64,000 nt of DNA from the NCBI GenBank assembly GCA_013306675.1, contig JABLUY010000040.1, forward strand, positions 62,001 to 126,000. The letters are read 5' to 3'. The DNA is from Thraustochytrium sp. TN22 (taxonomy: Eukaryota; Sar; Bigyra; Thraustochytrida; Thraustochytriidae). How positions within the stretch are numbered: the first letter of the stretch is position 1; each line of letters opens with the position of its first letter. The notes under the pieces were generated by a model that saw only the letters and a list, made by a program, of their open reading frames with translations, was not told the DNA's origin and did no database searches. Position numbers and translations under genes: made by a program. Below are positions 8,528-19,730 of the stretch, piece by piece.

Positions 8528-9398
8528 CTACAAGCCGCGGCACCGCCGCCGTGGCCGCTGGCCTGGCGCGGCTGCCGCCGCTGGGCTTCTCCGTGCCGCC
8601 GAGGCCCCCCTCGCCATCAGCAGCTCGCAGGTCCTCGACTCGTAGTGGAATGTGGCGACCGTGCAGGCATCGTGCGTGAGGCAGACCGCAAGGCAGCCCT
8701 GGACCGTGTCGGCGGCCGCGTGCCCATCAACGCGGTGCGACGCGAGCTCGTCACAGCCGATGTCGAAGCCGCCTTCCACGAAGCTATCCTGCAGTGGGTC
8801 TCGTCCCAGGACCGCGTGGGTGCGCGCGTGGGTGCGCCTGACGTCGGGCTTCGGGTCGGGCTGGGCGGGCCTTGGGTTGGGCTCCGCGTGGTGGGCCCCG
8901 GCGTCGGGTTCTGTGTGGGCTGGCGCGTGGGCTTGGGCGTGGGCGGCGGCACCGTCGGTGCGACGCTCACGGTAAACTCGTCCACCGGGATGAACTGCAG
9001 GATGGTCTGGCCATCCGGGAGCCGGTCGAGCAGGAGCGCCTCCACGTCCGAGCCCGCGGCGACACGGTTGGCCTGCGAGATCCAGGTGCCCCAGTTGATG
9101 ACCGTGCCGCTGACGTACACCCAGCCGGGGCTCACCTGGAAGGCGTTTTGGCTCTTCACGGTAAAGTACCATCCGTCGGCGCCGTCCATGAACGGGTCCA
9201 GAATGAAGCCCCCCTTTGCCGTGTCGCTATCGCACTCGGCGTACGTGCGCCCCCCTGTCGAGGAGGTATCCATGTGTTGGACGGATGGCACAAGCCGGCC
9301 GAGATCAGCACGCACAGAGACACCGACGTCGAGATGAAGCCGGCCGGCAGCCTGCTCTGAGCAGCCTGGCACCCCGACCGAATACATGGACCGAGCAC
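8528..9398 (-). pseudogene. Secreted PT-rich/apple-domain protein, frame-disrupted
   Basis: Read on the minus strand, one frame gives a hydrophobic signal-like start (FISTSVSLCVLISAGLC). A second frame gives a globular domain (FILDPFMDGADGWYFTV, then WISQANRVAAGSDV) ending in a PTxxPT linker. A third frame gives a cysteine-rich apple/PAN-like end (GFDIGCDELASHRVD, LTHDACTVATFHYES). The frame changes near 9280 and near 8800. No splice sites bridge them well, so these are small indels or sequencing errors. The parts imply an extracellular adhesion-type protein. It may be a live gene with consensus errors. Confidence 0.55.
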
Positions 9399-9612
9399 AT
9401 CGGCCGATCACATCGCGCCAGCGAGCATGCCCACCAAGCAGATCTCCAACCCCGGCTACACGGGGGAATGAATCGCACGCGGTGGCAGTACAGGAGCGAC
9501 GAGCAGCAGCGTTCGCTCCCCATATCACTCTCTCCCCGCGTCCTCGGTTCGCCCACGTGGGCGAGCTGAGGCGCGGGGCTTTTTTTATTCATCTACTTTC
9601 GCCGTCTACGAG

Positions 9613-10060
9613 TTACTTGAGTTGCAGCCCGCGTATTGTACGCAAAACCATGCATCGGATGGGCCACGTGCCGGTCTCCCCGTCCGCAGCGCGATGCTGG
9701 TGGAAGGCGATGCGGCGGAACGTGAGGCCGCTGCTGGCCTGAGCCGCCTGCTCGAAGGCCGGCGACAGGTAGATGTCCTGGTACGGCTCGTCCAAGTCGC
9801 ACAGCTGGACGTTGAAGTCCTCGTAGGCCGCGTTGCCCCCATAGCCCGCCTGGAGGCACAGATTGTCGCGCCAGACCAGCTGGCCATCCGTGACGTCCAC
9901 GAGCGCCAAGCGGTACCGTTTCGTGAAGTCGATGTCCAGGGGCGCGAGCTCCGTCAGCGCCGGCGTCGGCGAGCGTGTTGGCGAGCGCGTCGGCGAGCGC
10001 GTTGTTGGCTTGAGCTAGGCCCGCGCATGACTGGATTGGTGATGGTGGTGAGCTCATCAA
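9613..10060 (-). pseudogene. Secreted-protein fragment, frame-disrupted
   Basis: Two minus-strand frames carry protein-like sequence: ALVDVTDGQLVWRDNLCLQ with following NVQLCDLDEPYQDIYLSP, and upstream a run built on ALADALANTLADA repeats (12-bp DNA units). No family recognised. The composition resembles the neighbouring secreted proteins. It may be a 3' exon of the gene to its right or a separate remnant. Confidence 0.35.
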
Positions 10061-10118
10061 GGGGGGGATTCAATCGAGTCGCATTGATGCTCAATTCAGA
10101 TTCTGTTGTTGTTTCTTA

Positions 10119-12359
10119 CTAGGCAGCGGCCGCGCAGGCGCAGTCGCGCGTGGACCCGCAGCGCTGGCCGTAAGAGGGGAAGCTGCAGATGCAGTAGGCC
10201 GAGTCCGCGGCCTTGACGCCGCCGTTGCAGGTCACGGCGGTCTCGCAGTTGACGCCCCAGTAGTCCGCTGAGTCGCACACGCAGAGGCCTGTGGCCGGGT
10301 CGCAGGTGCCGCGGTCGTTGCAGGTGCGGCCCGAGCAGTAGTCGATGCTACCCGTGCTCATCTCGCCGGCGGCCTCGAGCCCGAGCTCGCGGGTCGCCGT
10401 CCGCGCTGGCCTCGGTGGTGACCACGTACTCGATGCTGATCTCGCCGTTGGTGCCGGGGTGATGGTGATGTCCTCCGCGGTGAGGCCCAGCTCGGCGGCC
10501 AGCGCCTGCTCGAAGTCGCTGCCGTCCGCGAACGAGATGCCGGCGAGGCCGAGATGCTGGCGGCCATCAAGAGCGTGGTCTGCGGCGGCGCCGAGCTCGC
10601 GGCCTCGGCCTGCGAGATCGCGCTCGACACGACCGACGCCGGCTCGCGCCGCGCGCTGCAGAGCGCGGGCGAGATCACCGTCACCGTCACCTACCTTGTG
10701 GACGCCGCCACCTTTGCGGAGATCGAGGCGGCCGGCCTCGCTGGAGGCCTTGTCCAGCAGGTCGCTCGCGAAGACGGCCACCTCGCTGGCGTTCACGACC
10801 GTCGTGGTGCCGAAGCCCTCCGAGAGCGTCACGCCGGCCGCCGCGTAGCCGTCGATGAGCGCCTTGGCGGCCAAGCGGATCACCGTGGCGTTGCCCGAGG
10901 CGAGCGCCGTCTTGACGGAGCCCAGCGAGCGTGCTCGAGCGAGGCCTCGTGCTCGAACCAGGTCGCCAAGGCCGAGAGCCTGGAGACATCGCACGCACCG
11001 GTCTCCGCGTTACAGTACGGGAGCGTGCCTGCGGGGAGCACGCCGGCAGGCTCGCGCAATAGTTCTGCGGGTCGCAGTACTGACCCGCGCCGCCGTCCGG
11101 GCACGCTGCGACATCCCCCTCGGCCGAGCAGCTCGGCGGCGGGGCGATCGGGTGCGCGAAGAGAGCGCCCGCAGAGGACGAGACAGCGTGGTTGGACCCG
11201 ACAATCAATGCCGAACGCGTCGATGATGAGCCTCCATTGGCGCATTGCCGGTGTTCGGCGATAGCGCCGTGACGTTCTCCGTCTGGACCCAAGCACCGTC
11301 CACGAGCCCGTAAACCACGAAACTGCCCAAAGAACTCGTCACGCGATGGAACATGGCGAGGTTGTCGTCAAAACCCGTCATGCGCAGGCCGAGCTGGACG
11401 CTGTAGGAGGTGTCGCTCGGTTGGATCTCGCTGACGGCGGTGAAGGTCCACGTGGCCGCGCTCTCGTCGTCAAGAGTGTAAAACTCGACGATGCCTGAAG
11501 TAAAGCTGCCCGCGACGTACGAAGGTGAGGAGATTGCGATTCCGTGCGCCGTCATTTGGGACTCGCCGCCGAAGGCCCACCCCATGCGCCGGTGGTCTCG
11601 TCCTTGGCAATCGAGGTGATGGCCGCAGCCACGCCGTTATATATGACCAGGGAGGAACACCTTCTTTCCGTCCGTCACGATAATCGCCAGAAGGGATGAG
11701 CGCGTTGTGATGCTCACGCGCAAGCTCTGAAGTGCGAAGGACTCGGCGCCCGTCTTTTCGAACACCAACACACCCATGTTGGTACCGTCGGGCTTCCAGC
11801 CAGCCACAATGTCGCCATCATCAGTGATCGCCAGCCCAAGGCCCAGCTGCGAGCTCGCGACGGACTCCGCGCTGGGCGGGGCAAGCGTGCTGACGAGCGA
11901 CCACGTGTCGGTGCCTGCCCTCGTTGTAGTCGTAGACGAAAATGCGGCCTTCCGCCGTCTTGCCGTCACTGTCGAATCCGGGCGCACCGATGGCGACGCG
12001 GTCACCGCTAGCCGCCAAGTAGCCGAAGCCGCCGCCGCTGTAATAGCCGAAGCGAAGGTCGGTTTGGTCCAGCGGCCGCGCGATAGTCGAGTGGTGCTCG
12101 ATCGAAGTGCCGGCCTCCGTCCAGCGGAAAACTTCCACGTTGTTGCCGTAGCCCTGGTCATACGCGCTTGCGAAGACCCAACCCGTGCCACTTGAGGCCA
12201 GGTTGTACTAGCCCAGGCGGTAGTTGCTCACAGGTGACGGCATCATGACCTGCACGACGTCCTCGAGAAGGTATAGTCGCGCGAAGCCGCCTGCACGGCC
12301 AGCAGGGCCCGAAGCAGCAGGGCGGCGAGCGCCGCGAAGCCGGCGGTGGCGCGGCCCAT
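10119..12359 (-). pseudogene. FG-GAP/EGF secreted protein, frame-disrupted and partly inverted
   Basis: ATG 12359 opens a clear signal peptide (GFAALAALLLRALLAVQA). The frame is soon lost, a second frame has an in-frame TAG at ~12208, and beyond it FG-GAP beta-propeller sequence appears (FGYLAASGDRVAIGAPGFD, GRIFVYDYNE). Further on are a 'Cys-Pro-Asp-Gly' cysteine-rich part, a helical region (VFASDLLDKASSEA), and two EGF-like units (CNDRGTCDPATGLCVC) before the stop at 10119. At least five small frame changes occur. Bases 10552-10732 are inverted relative to the gene. FG-GAP/EGF proteins are cell-surface or matrix proteins. Intact homologues elsewhere in the genome would settle whether this copy is dead. 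Confidence 0.6.
10543..10741. repeat. 9-bp inverted repeats flanking a 181-bp inverted segment
   Basis: GCGAGGCCG at 10543-10551 and its reverse complement at 10733-10741 flank bases 10552-10732. The flanked segment encodes protein on the plus strand (AAIKSVVCGGAELAASACE, ITVTVTYLVDAATFAEIEA) inside an otherwise minus-strand gene. Flipping it gives one continuous minus-strand frame across both junctions (SSEA to EMLAAIK; EIEAAGLAG to ISFADG). Confidence 0.85.
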
Positions 12360-12516
12360 GCTTGGCGCTCTGGACGCTCGGGACGCTCGGCGCTCTCAGA
12401 GGGGCCCTGGGCTCTGGGCTCTGGGCTCTGGGCTCTGGGCTCTGGGCTCTGGGCTCTGGGCTCGCTTCTTTTGTTGCACACACAGAGGTCCGAGATTGAT
12501 TGTCACTTATGGTTGG

Positions 12517-14671
12517 TTAAGCCGCGACCAGCGCGGCGGCCGCAATAGAGATCATGAGCATGGCGGCGGCCGGGTCGTTGCTCGTCGGCGATGCCCCGGA
12601 GCCGGAGCCGGAGCCGGAGCCAGAGTCGGAGCCGACAGGCGCCGCCGTCTCCGTGAGGCGGTTGATGACGGTGAAGAGGTGCGTGTTGGAGCCATCGGCG
12701 GCGACCACGAGGCAGTTCTTGTAGAGCGAGCAGTCCATGGTGTCAAAGTTGAAGACCATGGCGCGGCAATTCTGGAGCGAGGCGCAGGTCGCACCGCACG
12801 CTTCAATGTCGCTGCGCGTGCCGCTGGTGATGAGCTCGGTGGCGGAGCAGCCTAGCTCGGTGCCCACGTACGAGTAGAGCGGGGCCACGCTGCCCGCAGT
12901 GGGCTGCGGGGTCGACGCGGGCGCCTCTACCGGGTACGGCGTCGACTGCGCGGTGGTGCTCAGCGTGGGCGGGGGCGTGGTCGGGTAGGAAGTTTGGCCC
13001 CGGGTTCCCGGGCTGCCTTTCCATTTGCGTTCCTAGGGATGCCTTTTACACCTGGCTCCACGGCCAGTGTGCTCTTTGTTCTTCGTTCATCCGACAGGCT
13101 TCGTGCGCGACTCTCCGCGCCAGCAGTTCAGTTCTCTTTCTCATCGATCTTTCTGCCTGTTCGCTTGCCTGTCTTGTGGCACGACTTAGGAGACTGGTGG
13201 GAGCGTCGGCGCTTTGGTCGTGGGCCTGCCGGTGGGCGCGCGCTTGGTGGGTGCGGGCGTGGGCGAGGCGGGAAGCGCCGGCCACCTGGCCGTAAAAGAC
13301 GTGCGTCTTGACGTAGGCGTCCTCGACCTCGACGGACTTGGTCCATACCCAGCGCGTGGTGGTCGCCGAGACGACGGCGCCGGCGTCGCCCGTGTACTCC
13401 TGGTTCACGGCGGTGACGGCCGGGTCCGCGAGCAGCGCCCGGACCTGCGGGTCGCACTGCGCGAGGTCCGTGGAGAGCATGATGTTCTGCGACGCGATGG
13501 GCCAGAGCCCGAGGTGCATGAGGTCCTGCGCCACGCTGGGCATGTTGCACACCTGCATCGGGCCCGTGCCGGTCCAGCCGTACTCGGAGCGCACGTCGTC
13601 CGAGAACATGGAAAAAGGCCTCGGCCGCCTGGATGACCGCCCCGGCCGTGGCCTCCGTGACGTCGTAGGCGCGCTGGTACTCGGCGAAGTCCCCAGCAGT
13701 AGCCGCTCATACCGACCTGGGACGGGTCCGTGGCCGAGAAGACGTGGTCCAGGTTGTCACGGCCCCAAAAGACGTTCTCCACGCGCAGGTTCGGGTGCAG
13801 CGGGTGCCAGATCTGGTCCGACCAGTAGCCCATGAGGTTGGAGCTGGTCTTGAACCCGCTCTGAGTGCTCTCGAGGCTGCCGCAGTTCTCGATCTGGAGA
13901 TGATCGATGCCCCAGGTGGCAAAGGTGGCCACGTCCAGGGTGGCGATCTCCTTGGTGTTTCCTTGGTCGCGGAACATGACACCGGAGCAGCTCTCCACCG
14001 AGCCGGGCGTGGGCCAGGACGCCTCGAAGCCGCGCGCGTGCAGAGCATCCACATAGGCTTTGGTCCCGCCAGGGAGGCAGTTGGTCGGCTCCTCGAGCGC
14101 CGAGCTCGCTTTGTAGGCGCCGGCGTTCGTGAGCGGCGAACGCGCCACGTAACGGACGCCGTCGCCGTCCTCGAAGGGTGTTGCTGTCCGCGCAGGTGTT
14201 GTCGGCGTGCACGATCTTGAAGCCGGCCGAGAGCAGGCCCGTGGACGGACTCCAGCAGTGCAACCTGGTCCATGATGGCGGATTGCGTGGTCGTGCCGCT
14301 CAGGTAGGTTGAGTCCCAGCCGAGCTTGGGCCGCAGGTTCGGGACGTGGAGCGTCACGTCGGCGCCCGCCGAGTTGTCCTTCCAGCGGTCCCGCGAGCAC
14401 ACCTCGTAGACGCGGCAGCTGCTCGAGGAGACGGTGTACGCGAAGACGCGCGCTTTCTTCTGGGTCATCATCCAGTTCGCGCACTAGCCTGCACGCTGGG
14501 CATCGAGGTGCGCGCCATGAAGGAGCCCTCGCAGAACTTGCTCGGCAGGGCCAGCATGCGATTCTGGTAGTCGAAGTCGAGGCTCACGGCCTGTGCCGGT
14601 CCGACGGCAGTGGCGACGGCAGCGGCGGCGACGGCGGCCACGAGCACGAGGCTGCGCGGGAGCGACGGCAT
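12517..14671 (-). pseudogene. GH27-like (alpha-galactosidase-type) secreted glycosidase with apple domain, frame-disrupted
   Basis: ATG 14671 starts a signal peptide (SLVLVAAVAAAAVATAVG). Minus-strand frames then supply GH27 features in order: WGIDHLQIENCGS at the nucleophile strand (family norm has Asp where this has Glu), LMGYWSDQIWH, GPMQVCNMPSVAQDLMHLG and PIASQNIMLSTDLAQCDP followed by VTAVNQE, the usual end of the barrel. A PT-rich linker leads to an apple-like cysteine domain (CSATELITSGT, CGATCASLQNCRAM) and a terminal hydrophobic stretch (AAAMLMISIAAAALVAA) that looks like a GPI-anchor signal. The reading frame shifts several times (near 14490, 14240, 13700). It would act on galactosyl glycans at the cell surface if functional. 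Confidence 0.65.
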
Positions 14672-14777
14672 GCTCGCTTGCTCGCTCGGGCTGACTAACT
14701 CTAACCTTTGAGTTTTGATGAACTCACATACACAGTACACGCGCAGTTCATGCTTATGCTAATGCTTATGCTCGTGC

Positions 14778-17291
14778 TCATGCATAGGAGCAGACCGCGG
14801 TTGCGCCCGTGTGGCCCTCGTCAATGATGCTGTTGAGCATGCGGCGGTACTCCGTGAAGAGATCGCTAAAGTCGCCCTTGATGTTGTTAGACTCGGTCGG
14901 GTCCGCGGTCACGTTGAACATCATCCACGTGTCGCCGTCGGGCACGATTTTGAGGTGGCCGCAGGTCATGCTGACGCCGACGCCGCCGCCTGCGTTCGAG
15001 TTGGGCTGGTCGTGCAGAGCCGGCTGCCGGCCGCGCACCTCGTCGCGCGTGGCCGTCGCCGGCTCGCACATGGCGCGCCAGAAGCTGAAGCTATCGGGCG
15101 CCTCCCCCGCGGCCAGCTCCACACCCGTGATCTCGGCCAGCGTCGCGGCGATGTCGATCTGGCCCACGAGGTGCGGGCTGTCAAAGCCGCGCACGGGAAT
15201 GGCGTCTGGCCAGCGCACGAAAAAGGGCACGCGGTTGCCGCCCTCGTACAGCGAGCGCTTCTGGCCAGAGTAAACGTGCGTGGCCATGAGGCCGTGATTC
15301 TCGTACTTGCCCTTGCCCTCCGTGTCGTTGTCGCTCGTGACGATGACCAACGTGTTGTTGCGCAGGCCGAGGCGGTCCAGCGCGTCCAGCACCTGCCCGA
15401 GCCGGAAGTCGGTCTCCTCCAAAAAGTCCGCGTACGCGCCGAAGCTGTTCGTCCCCGCAAAGTCCGGGTGCGGCAGGTGCGGCAGGTGCGGCGAGTTGAC
15501 CGGCATGTACGTACAGGAAGAAGGGCGTCATGCCCTCGCCCGCGCCGAACTCCGCCACGTGGTCCTCCAGGTACGCGATGGTCTGCGCCGTGAAGTTGGA
15601 CAGCGTGTAGCGCGGGTCGAAGTCCTCGCCCACTTCGATCGTCCAGCCCGACGTCTTGGTCCGGCGGTAGCCGCCCTCCTCGCACTCGCCCACCTTCTCC
15701 GTGCTGCACACCTTGAGCCCAAAGGTGTAGCACGAGCTGCTCGACTTGGGGCAGCTCAGGATCTGGCTCCCGTCCGAGTCCTTGCCAGTCCAGTGGTCCG
15801 GGGCGACCGGGTACGTCTTGTTGTTGTGCGGTCCCTGCCTCTTTGTCGCGCGACTGGCAGGTAAGCAAGCTTGTCTAACTCCTGATCCACCTCGAGTAAG
15901 GGCTACTTGCCACTCCTCGAGCTACGCGCCTCGCTTGCCGGTCTTGTCCTTGCAACCCGAGCTTGCCCTGCGCCCGACCTTGCAGGTCGGGCGCCAGGCG
16001 TCGAGGGCAGGGAGACGGCGAGCGGCTTGGCTATGGAAAAGGGAGAAAGATTGGTGATCGACTTGGTTATGCTGGCCGCGCCGCGATCGCGGTGCTGGCC
16101 GGGAAGGAGGAAAGCATGCCGAAGGCTGCAATAAAACCTCCTCCCGAGATGGTGAAGATCGGTACGCCGGGTGATGGCGATTGGTACGCCAGGACGGCCG
16201 TGCACGCGCGCTGCCAGGACTTGGGGGAGTCGCGCGCGGTTTTGTGCACGAGCCATCGTGTGCTCGCTGATGTTGTCGATCCGAGTGGGCCCAGATTGGG
16301 CCTGTCGGCGCGGACGGCACATTCAAGTTGTGGATGTAGTAGTGGAGCAGGCCGTAGTTCATCGAGACCGGGATGCCGAAGAACTTGTCGAAGCCACCGT
16401 CGATGGGGCCGCCGTAGATGCCGCCCGCGGTGGCCAGCTGCGAGGCGTCCGTCGTGGGCATCTCCATGCCGATGTGCCACTTGCCCGCCATGTAGCTCTT
16501 GTAGCCGGCGCGGGCCAGGATGCGCGGGATGGTCGTGCCGGCGTCCATGATGTAAGGGTGCGCGGCGGCGCCGATCGCCGAGCGGCCCTCGTTGTAGCGG
16601 AAGTAGTACTCGCCCGTCAGGATCGAGAAGCGCGAGGGGGAGCACACGCCCGAGCTCGAGTGCCCGTCGTTGAAGTCGATGCCCTCCTCGTAGAGCCGCT
16701 CGAAGTTGGGCATGCTCAGGATGGCCGGGTTGTACCGCTCGCGCTCGCCGTAGCCCTGGTCGTCTGTGTGGTAGAAGATGAGCACGTTGGGCTTGTGCGT
16801 GAACCCGCACGAGGGCGGCGCCGTGGGCGCGGCTGTCGTCGGCGCCCGCGTCGGCGCAGGCGTGGTCGGGCCTGCCGTAGGGAACCGCGTCAGCGCCAGG
16901 CTGGGCGCCTGCGTCGGCCGCCGCGTCGGCTCCGCGAGCGTGGGCGACTCGGTGGGTGCGGGCGCCGCAGTCGGGCCCTCCGTCGGCCTCACGTCATGGT
17001 GGCGCTCTGGCCGAGCGAATTGTACGCGCCAAGGTAGTCGCTCGACGAGCCGGCGCCGCTGCCCCCGCTGCCGCTGGAGGTAGTAGGCGTAGGCGTAGGC
17101 GTCACGCCGCTCCCGCTCCCGCGCATGTTCATACCGGCCGGGACGCCGATCACCACTGCCAGCGGGAGCGCAGCGAAGAGGAGCACGGCGAGGATTGGGT
17201 GCAGACGCCACCACGGCCGCTTGATGATGGCCGCCTCCTCCTCCTCCATCTCAGCGGCGCTGTAGCCCGCCACACGCGAACGCGGCGGCAT
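14778..17291 (-). pseudogene. Membrane-anchored sulfatase, interrupted by frameshifts and a probable intron
   Basis: ATG 17291 begins a short cytoplasmic part, one membrane segment (LHPILAVLLFAALPLAVVI) and a PT-rich linker. The sulfatase domain follows (NVLIFYHTDDQGYGE) with the formylglycine motif CSPSR near 16640 and GKWHIG. A break of ~0.49 kb with GT..AG ends (about 16327 to 15841) probably is an intron. The C-terminal half reads DHWTGKD, VIVTSDNDTEGKGKYENHG, and ends CSYA. Near 15508 a 4-base GTAC insertion separates FFLY from MPVNSPHLP, which are contiguous in the family. A +1 shift lies near 16990. Family enzymes remove sulfate esters from glycans outside the cell. Confidence 0.72.
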
Positions 17292-17373
17292 CCTTGCCTC
17301 TCTCCCCGGCGCTCGCCGTCTACTATATCGACTGACCGAGCAAGCGCACAATTCACTTATACTCATAATCTAG

Positions 17374-18171
17374 TTAGTGCGACGCGTCGCGCTGCCTCTT
17401 GTTCGACATCGCATTCTGCTTAATGAAGTCCACGAGGTTAGTGCCATCGTTGTGCTTGTCGATCTTCCCAATGAATCCAGCCCAGGCGGGCCCCATCAAG
17501 CGCAACTGATCAATGCCGTGATGACCAATGCACGCGACGACGACCGGAACCGCTTGCTTCCAGTAGACAGGGTCGTCCAGACGAGGCGCGAGCTCGCGGA
17601 GCAGTCTGCTCACGACCGCCGGATGGCACGCCGCCTTCTGGTCGACGTTTCTAAGCTTCGCGTCTTCGTGGGCGAGCAGCTTGAAGTAAACTGACCATAG
17701 GTTGCCGATGCTCACCGACACAGTGACCCCCGTGATCTTTGCCACCTCCGCACGACAGGCGTCGATGTTGCGGAGTCGGAACAGAAGCGACAACAGGCCA
17801 TTCTGCTCGCGCTTCGTGGGAACTACCCAGTCAAGCTCCATCAGCCCCTCGATGAAGGCGTTGCGCACCCTGACGTTGAGCCTCTTGGTCTGTGGTGCGA
17901 TAAAGTACTCGACGCCTTGCCACAGAGCAGCCTCGAGAGCCGAGGTGTCGCCTCGCGCTTGCCGCAGAGCTTTCAGCAATACAAACCCCAGTTTCGGCTC
18001 CAAGGCAACCATCCTCATGGCGAGCCTCGGCGTAAAGCCCCGATTTGCCATGCTGCTGAGGGGAGACTTGACCGCGTCAACTGTGCCTGCGCGCGACATC
18101 AACACTCCGACGATGGCGATGTTGAGCTCCTCCTGATTGTTCACTGTCGTGAAGCAATGCGAAAACAGCAC
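17374..18171 (-). CDS. Hypothetical helical protein
   Basis: 265 aa if started at ATG 18171; the true 5' end may lie further right in another exon or frame. The protein is mostly helical without membrane segments or cysteine clusters, and ends in a basic nuclear-signal-like tail (SNKRQRDASH). I recognise no family. It ends 83 bp from the sulfatase start and is on the same strand. Codon use is like its neighbours, and the low cysteine content and long uninterrupted frame support real coding. Confidence 0.5.
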   Translation of the reverse strand: MLFSHCFTTVNNQEELNIAIVGVLMSRAGTVDAVKSPLSSMANRGFTPRLAMRMVALEPKLGFVLLKALRQARGDTSALEAALWQGVEYFIAPQTKRLNVRVRNAFIEGLMELDWVVPTKREQNGLLSLLFRLRNIDACRAEVAKITGVTVSVSIGNLWSVYFKLLAHEDAKLRNVDQKAACHPAVVSRLLRELAPRLDDPVYWKQAVPVVVACIGHHGIDQLRLMGPAWAGFIGKIDKHNDGTNLVDFIKQNAMSNKRQRDASH

Positions 18172-18279
18172 TCCGAGGACGATGGGCTCGATCCCGAAAT
18201 CGTGGCGATCGGCCAGAGTCGCCGGACGCGGAGCAGCAGGCCGACGCTGAGGTTGAGGCGACGACTAAATTTTCCACAA

Positions 18280-19730
18280 CCGTTGATGCTGGTCAAAAAG
18301 GCAACGCATCAAGCTTCGCGACGCGAACCTAATCAGGCAGGAGCGCGCCGCATTTGAGTGTTCTGCGGGGGCTGAGCAGCTCATGAAAATGTATCTTATT
18401 CTCTCTATGAAGCTATTCGGCACCCGACGGGCAAGCCGCGAGCTCTAGTGGTGCTTCACTTGCCCGCAGGGGTCTGGGTCCGCCGCCCCGTCAATTCGCG
18501 TTAGTTCCTGACAGCCCGGGTTCTCCGGCGTGCGAGTCTTCGTGCTGGAAGAACTCACCTTTGATGCGCGTATAATGCGGTGCTTCAGTTGCCACGGCCT
18601 TTGCGGCAACGTGCGCAGCGCAAAAAGCGATGTTCGTGCAACAATGCAGCACAATGCAGCAATTCAGTGGCGCGTCTCACAGTGCTTCGCGCGTGATAGC
18701 CACACTAAGTTAGACGCCATGCCTGCGTCTGTGCCCACGTACAATCTGCGTTCGGAGATCTTGTGCTGTCTCTCGCGCTCTTCTTGCTGGCTAGCTAGCA
18801 ATGAACTGTGACATGCCCACGGCCGATCGCAGGCAGTTCGATAGGCGATGAACGCAGCCAAGCTGGTAAGCTTGCGACAGCTGCTCTGCGCCGGCGGGCC
18901 AGCCTGACCGGTTTCTTGCTGCGATCCACCGTTTGCAAAGGTGGGCACACGGCTCTCGAGGCGTCCTCACATGTCATTTTGCCTCCGCCGTCGAGTGCAC
19001 GGTCACTGGCACCGCGCCCGGCCCCATCCCAATTGCATGGCATGGTACGGTGATGCGAACGAGTGGGCCATCTTGCAGCAGCTCACCAGGTGAGACGCGC
19101 TCGCGAAGGCCAAGCGTTTGCGCCCGCCTGAGCAGCAGAGGATTGCCCCAGCTTGGGTCTGATCCAGCTGTTCGTTGGCCTGCGCCTAGGTAGGGCCCGG
19201 CACCCTCCCTTGCTCGGCCGCTACCAGAGTCGGTGACGAAGCTCACACTCTCACAGACATCACTACTTGTTGAACCTTTCCGTCCGTGATAATCCTACCG
19301 GACTTGTTTATCCAGGTTTGTCCGATTCCGTCCGCTTCATGACAGAAGGGGAAGGACAAACTTTCCCGGACCTGGCTCGTGGAAAGACGCGGAAAGATTG
19401 CCGAGGCGCCGAGTCTTGGGTTGGACGCACTCGGACGGAAGCTGTGGGCACTGGCCATGGTGGCTGTGGAAAGCTGTGGATAAGTCGGAATTCCGGAACT
19501 TCCGGTCCAATGACGAAAGTCCGGGGCCGGGGGGTTGAGCTGCGTGCTGTAGAAGTAGATACTTGTAGATCGACGGTGCAGCGTGCCAAAGGCCAGGTAG
19601 GTAGCTGTAGGAGAGGCGAGCTGGGAGCAGAAGTAGTAGGACAATGTAGTTTGTATGTTTCTGTGTAGAATCAACTGGTTCCATTCCTGAGCGCCTCAGA
19701 AATGGGCTGTAGCTCTTTCTGGCTGGTCAT
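18280..19730. other. Gene-poor spacer
   Basis: No convincing gene on either strand; the open frames are low-quality. The stretch is less GC-rich than its surroundings. The 19250-19530 part has repeated GGAAAG/CGGAC-type words that recur loosely at 21600-21830, on the far side of the satellite array, so both may be degenerate ends of one old element. Confidence 0.4.

Noticed and set aside
19243-19684. Overlapping ORFs on both strands
   Set aside because: No protein-like pattern, no homology by eye, and the region resembles degenerate element sequence.
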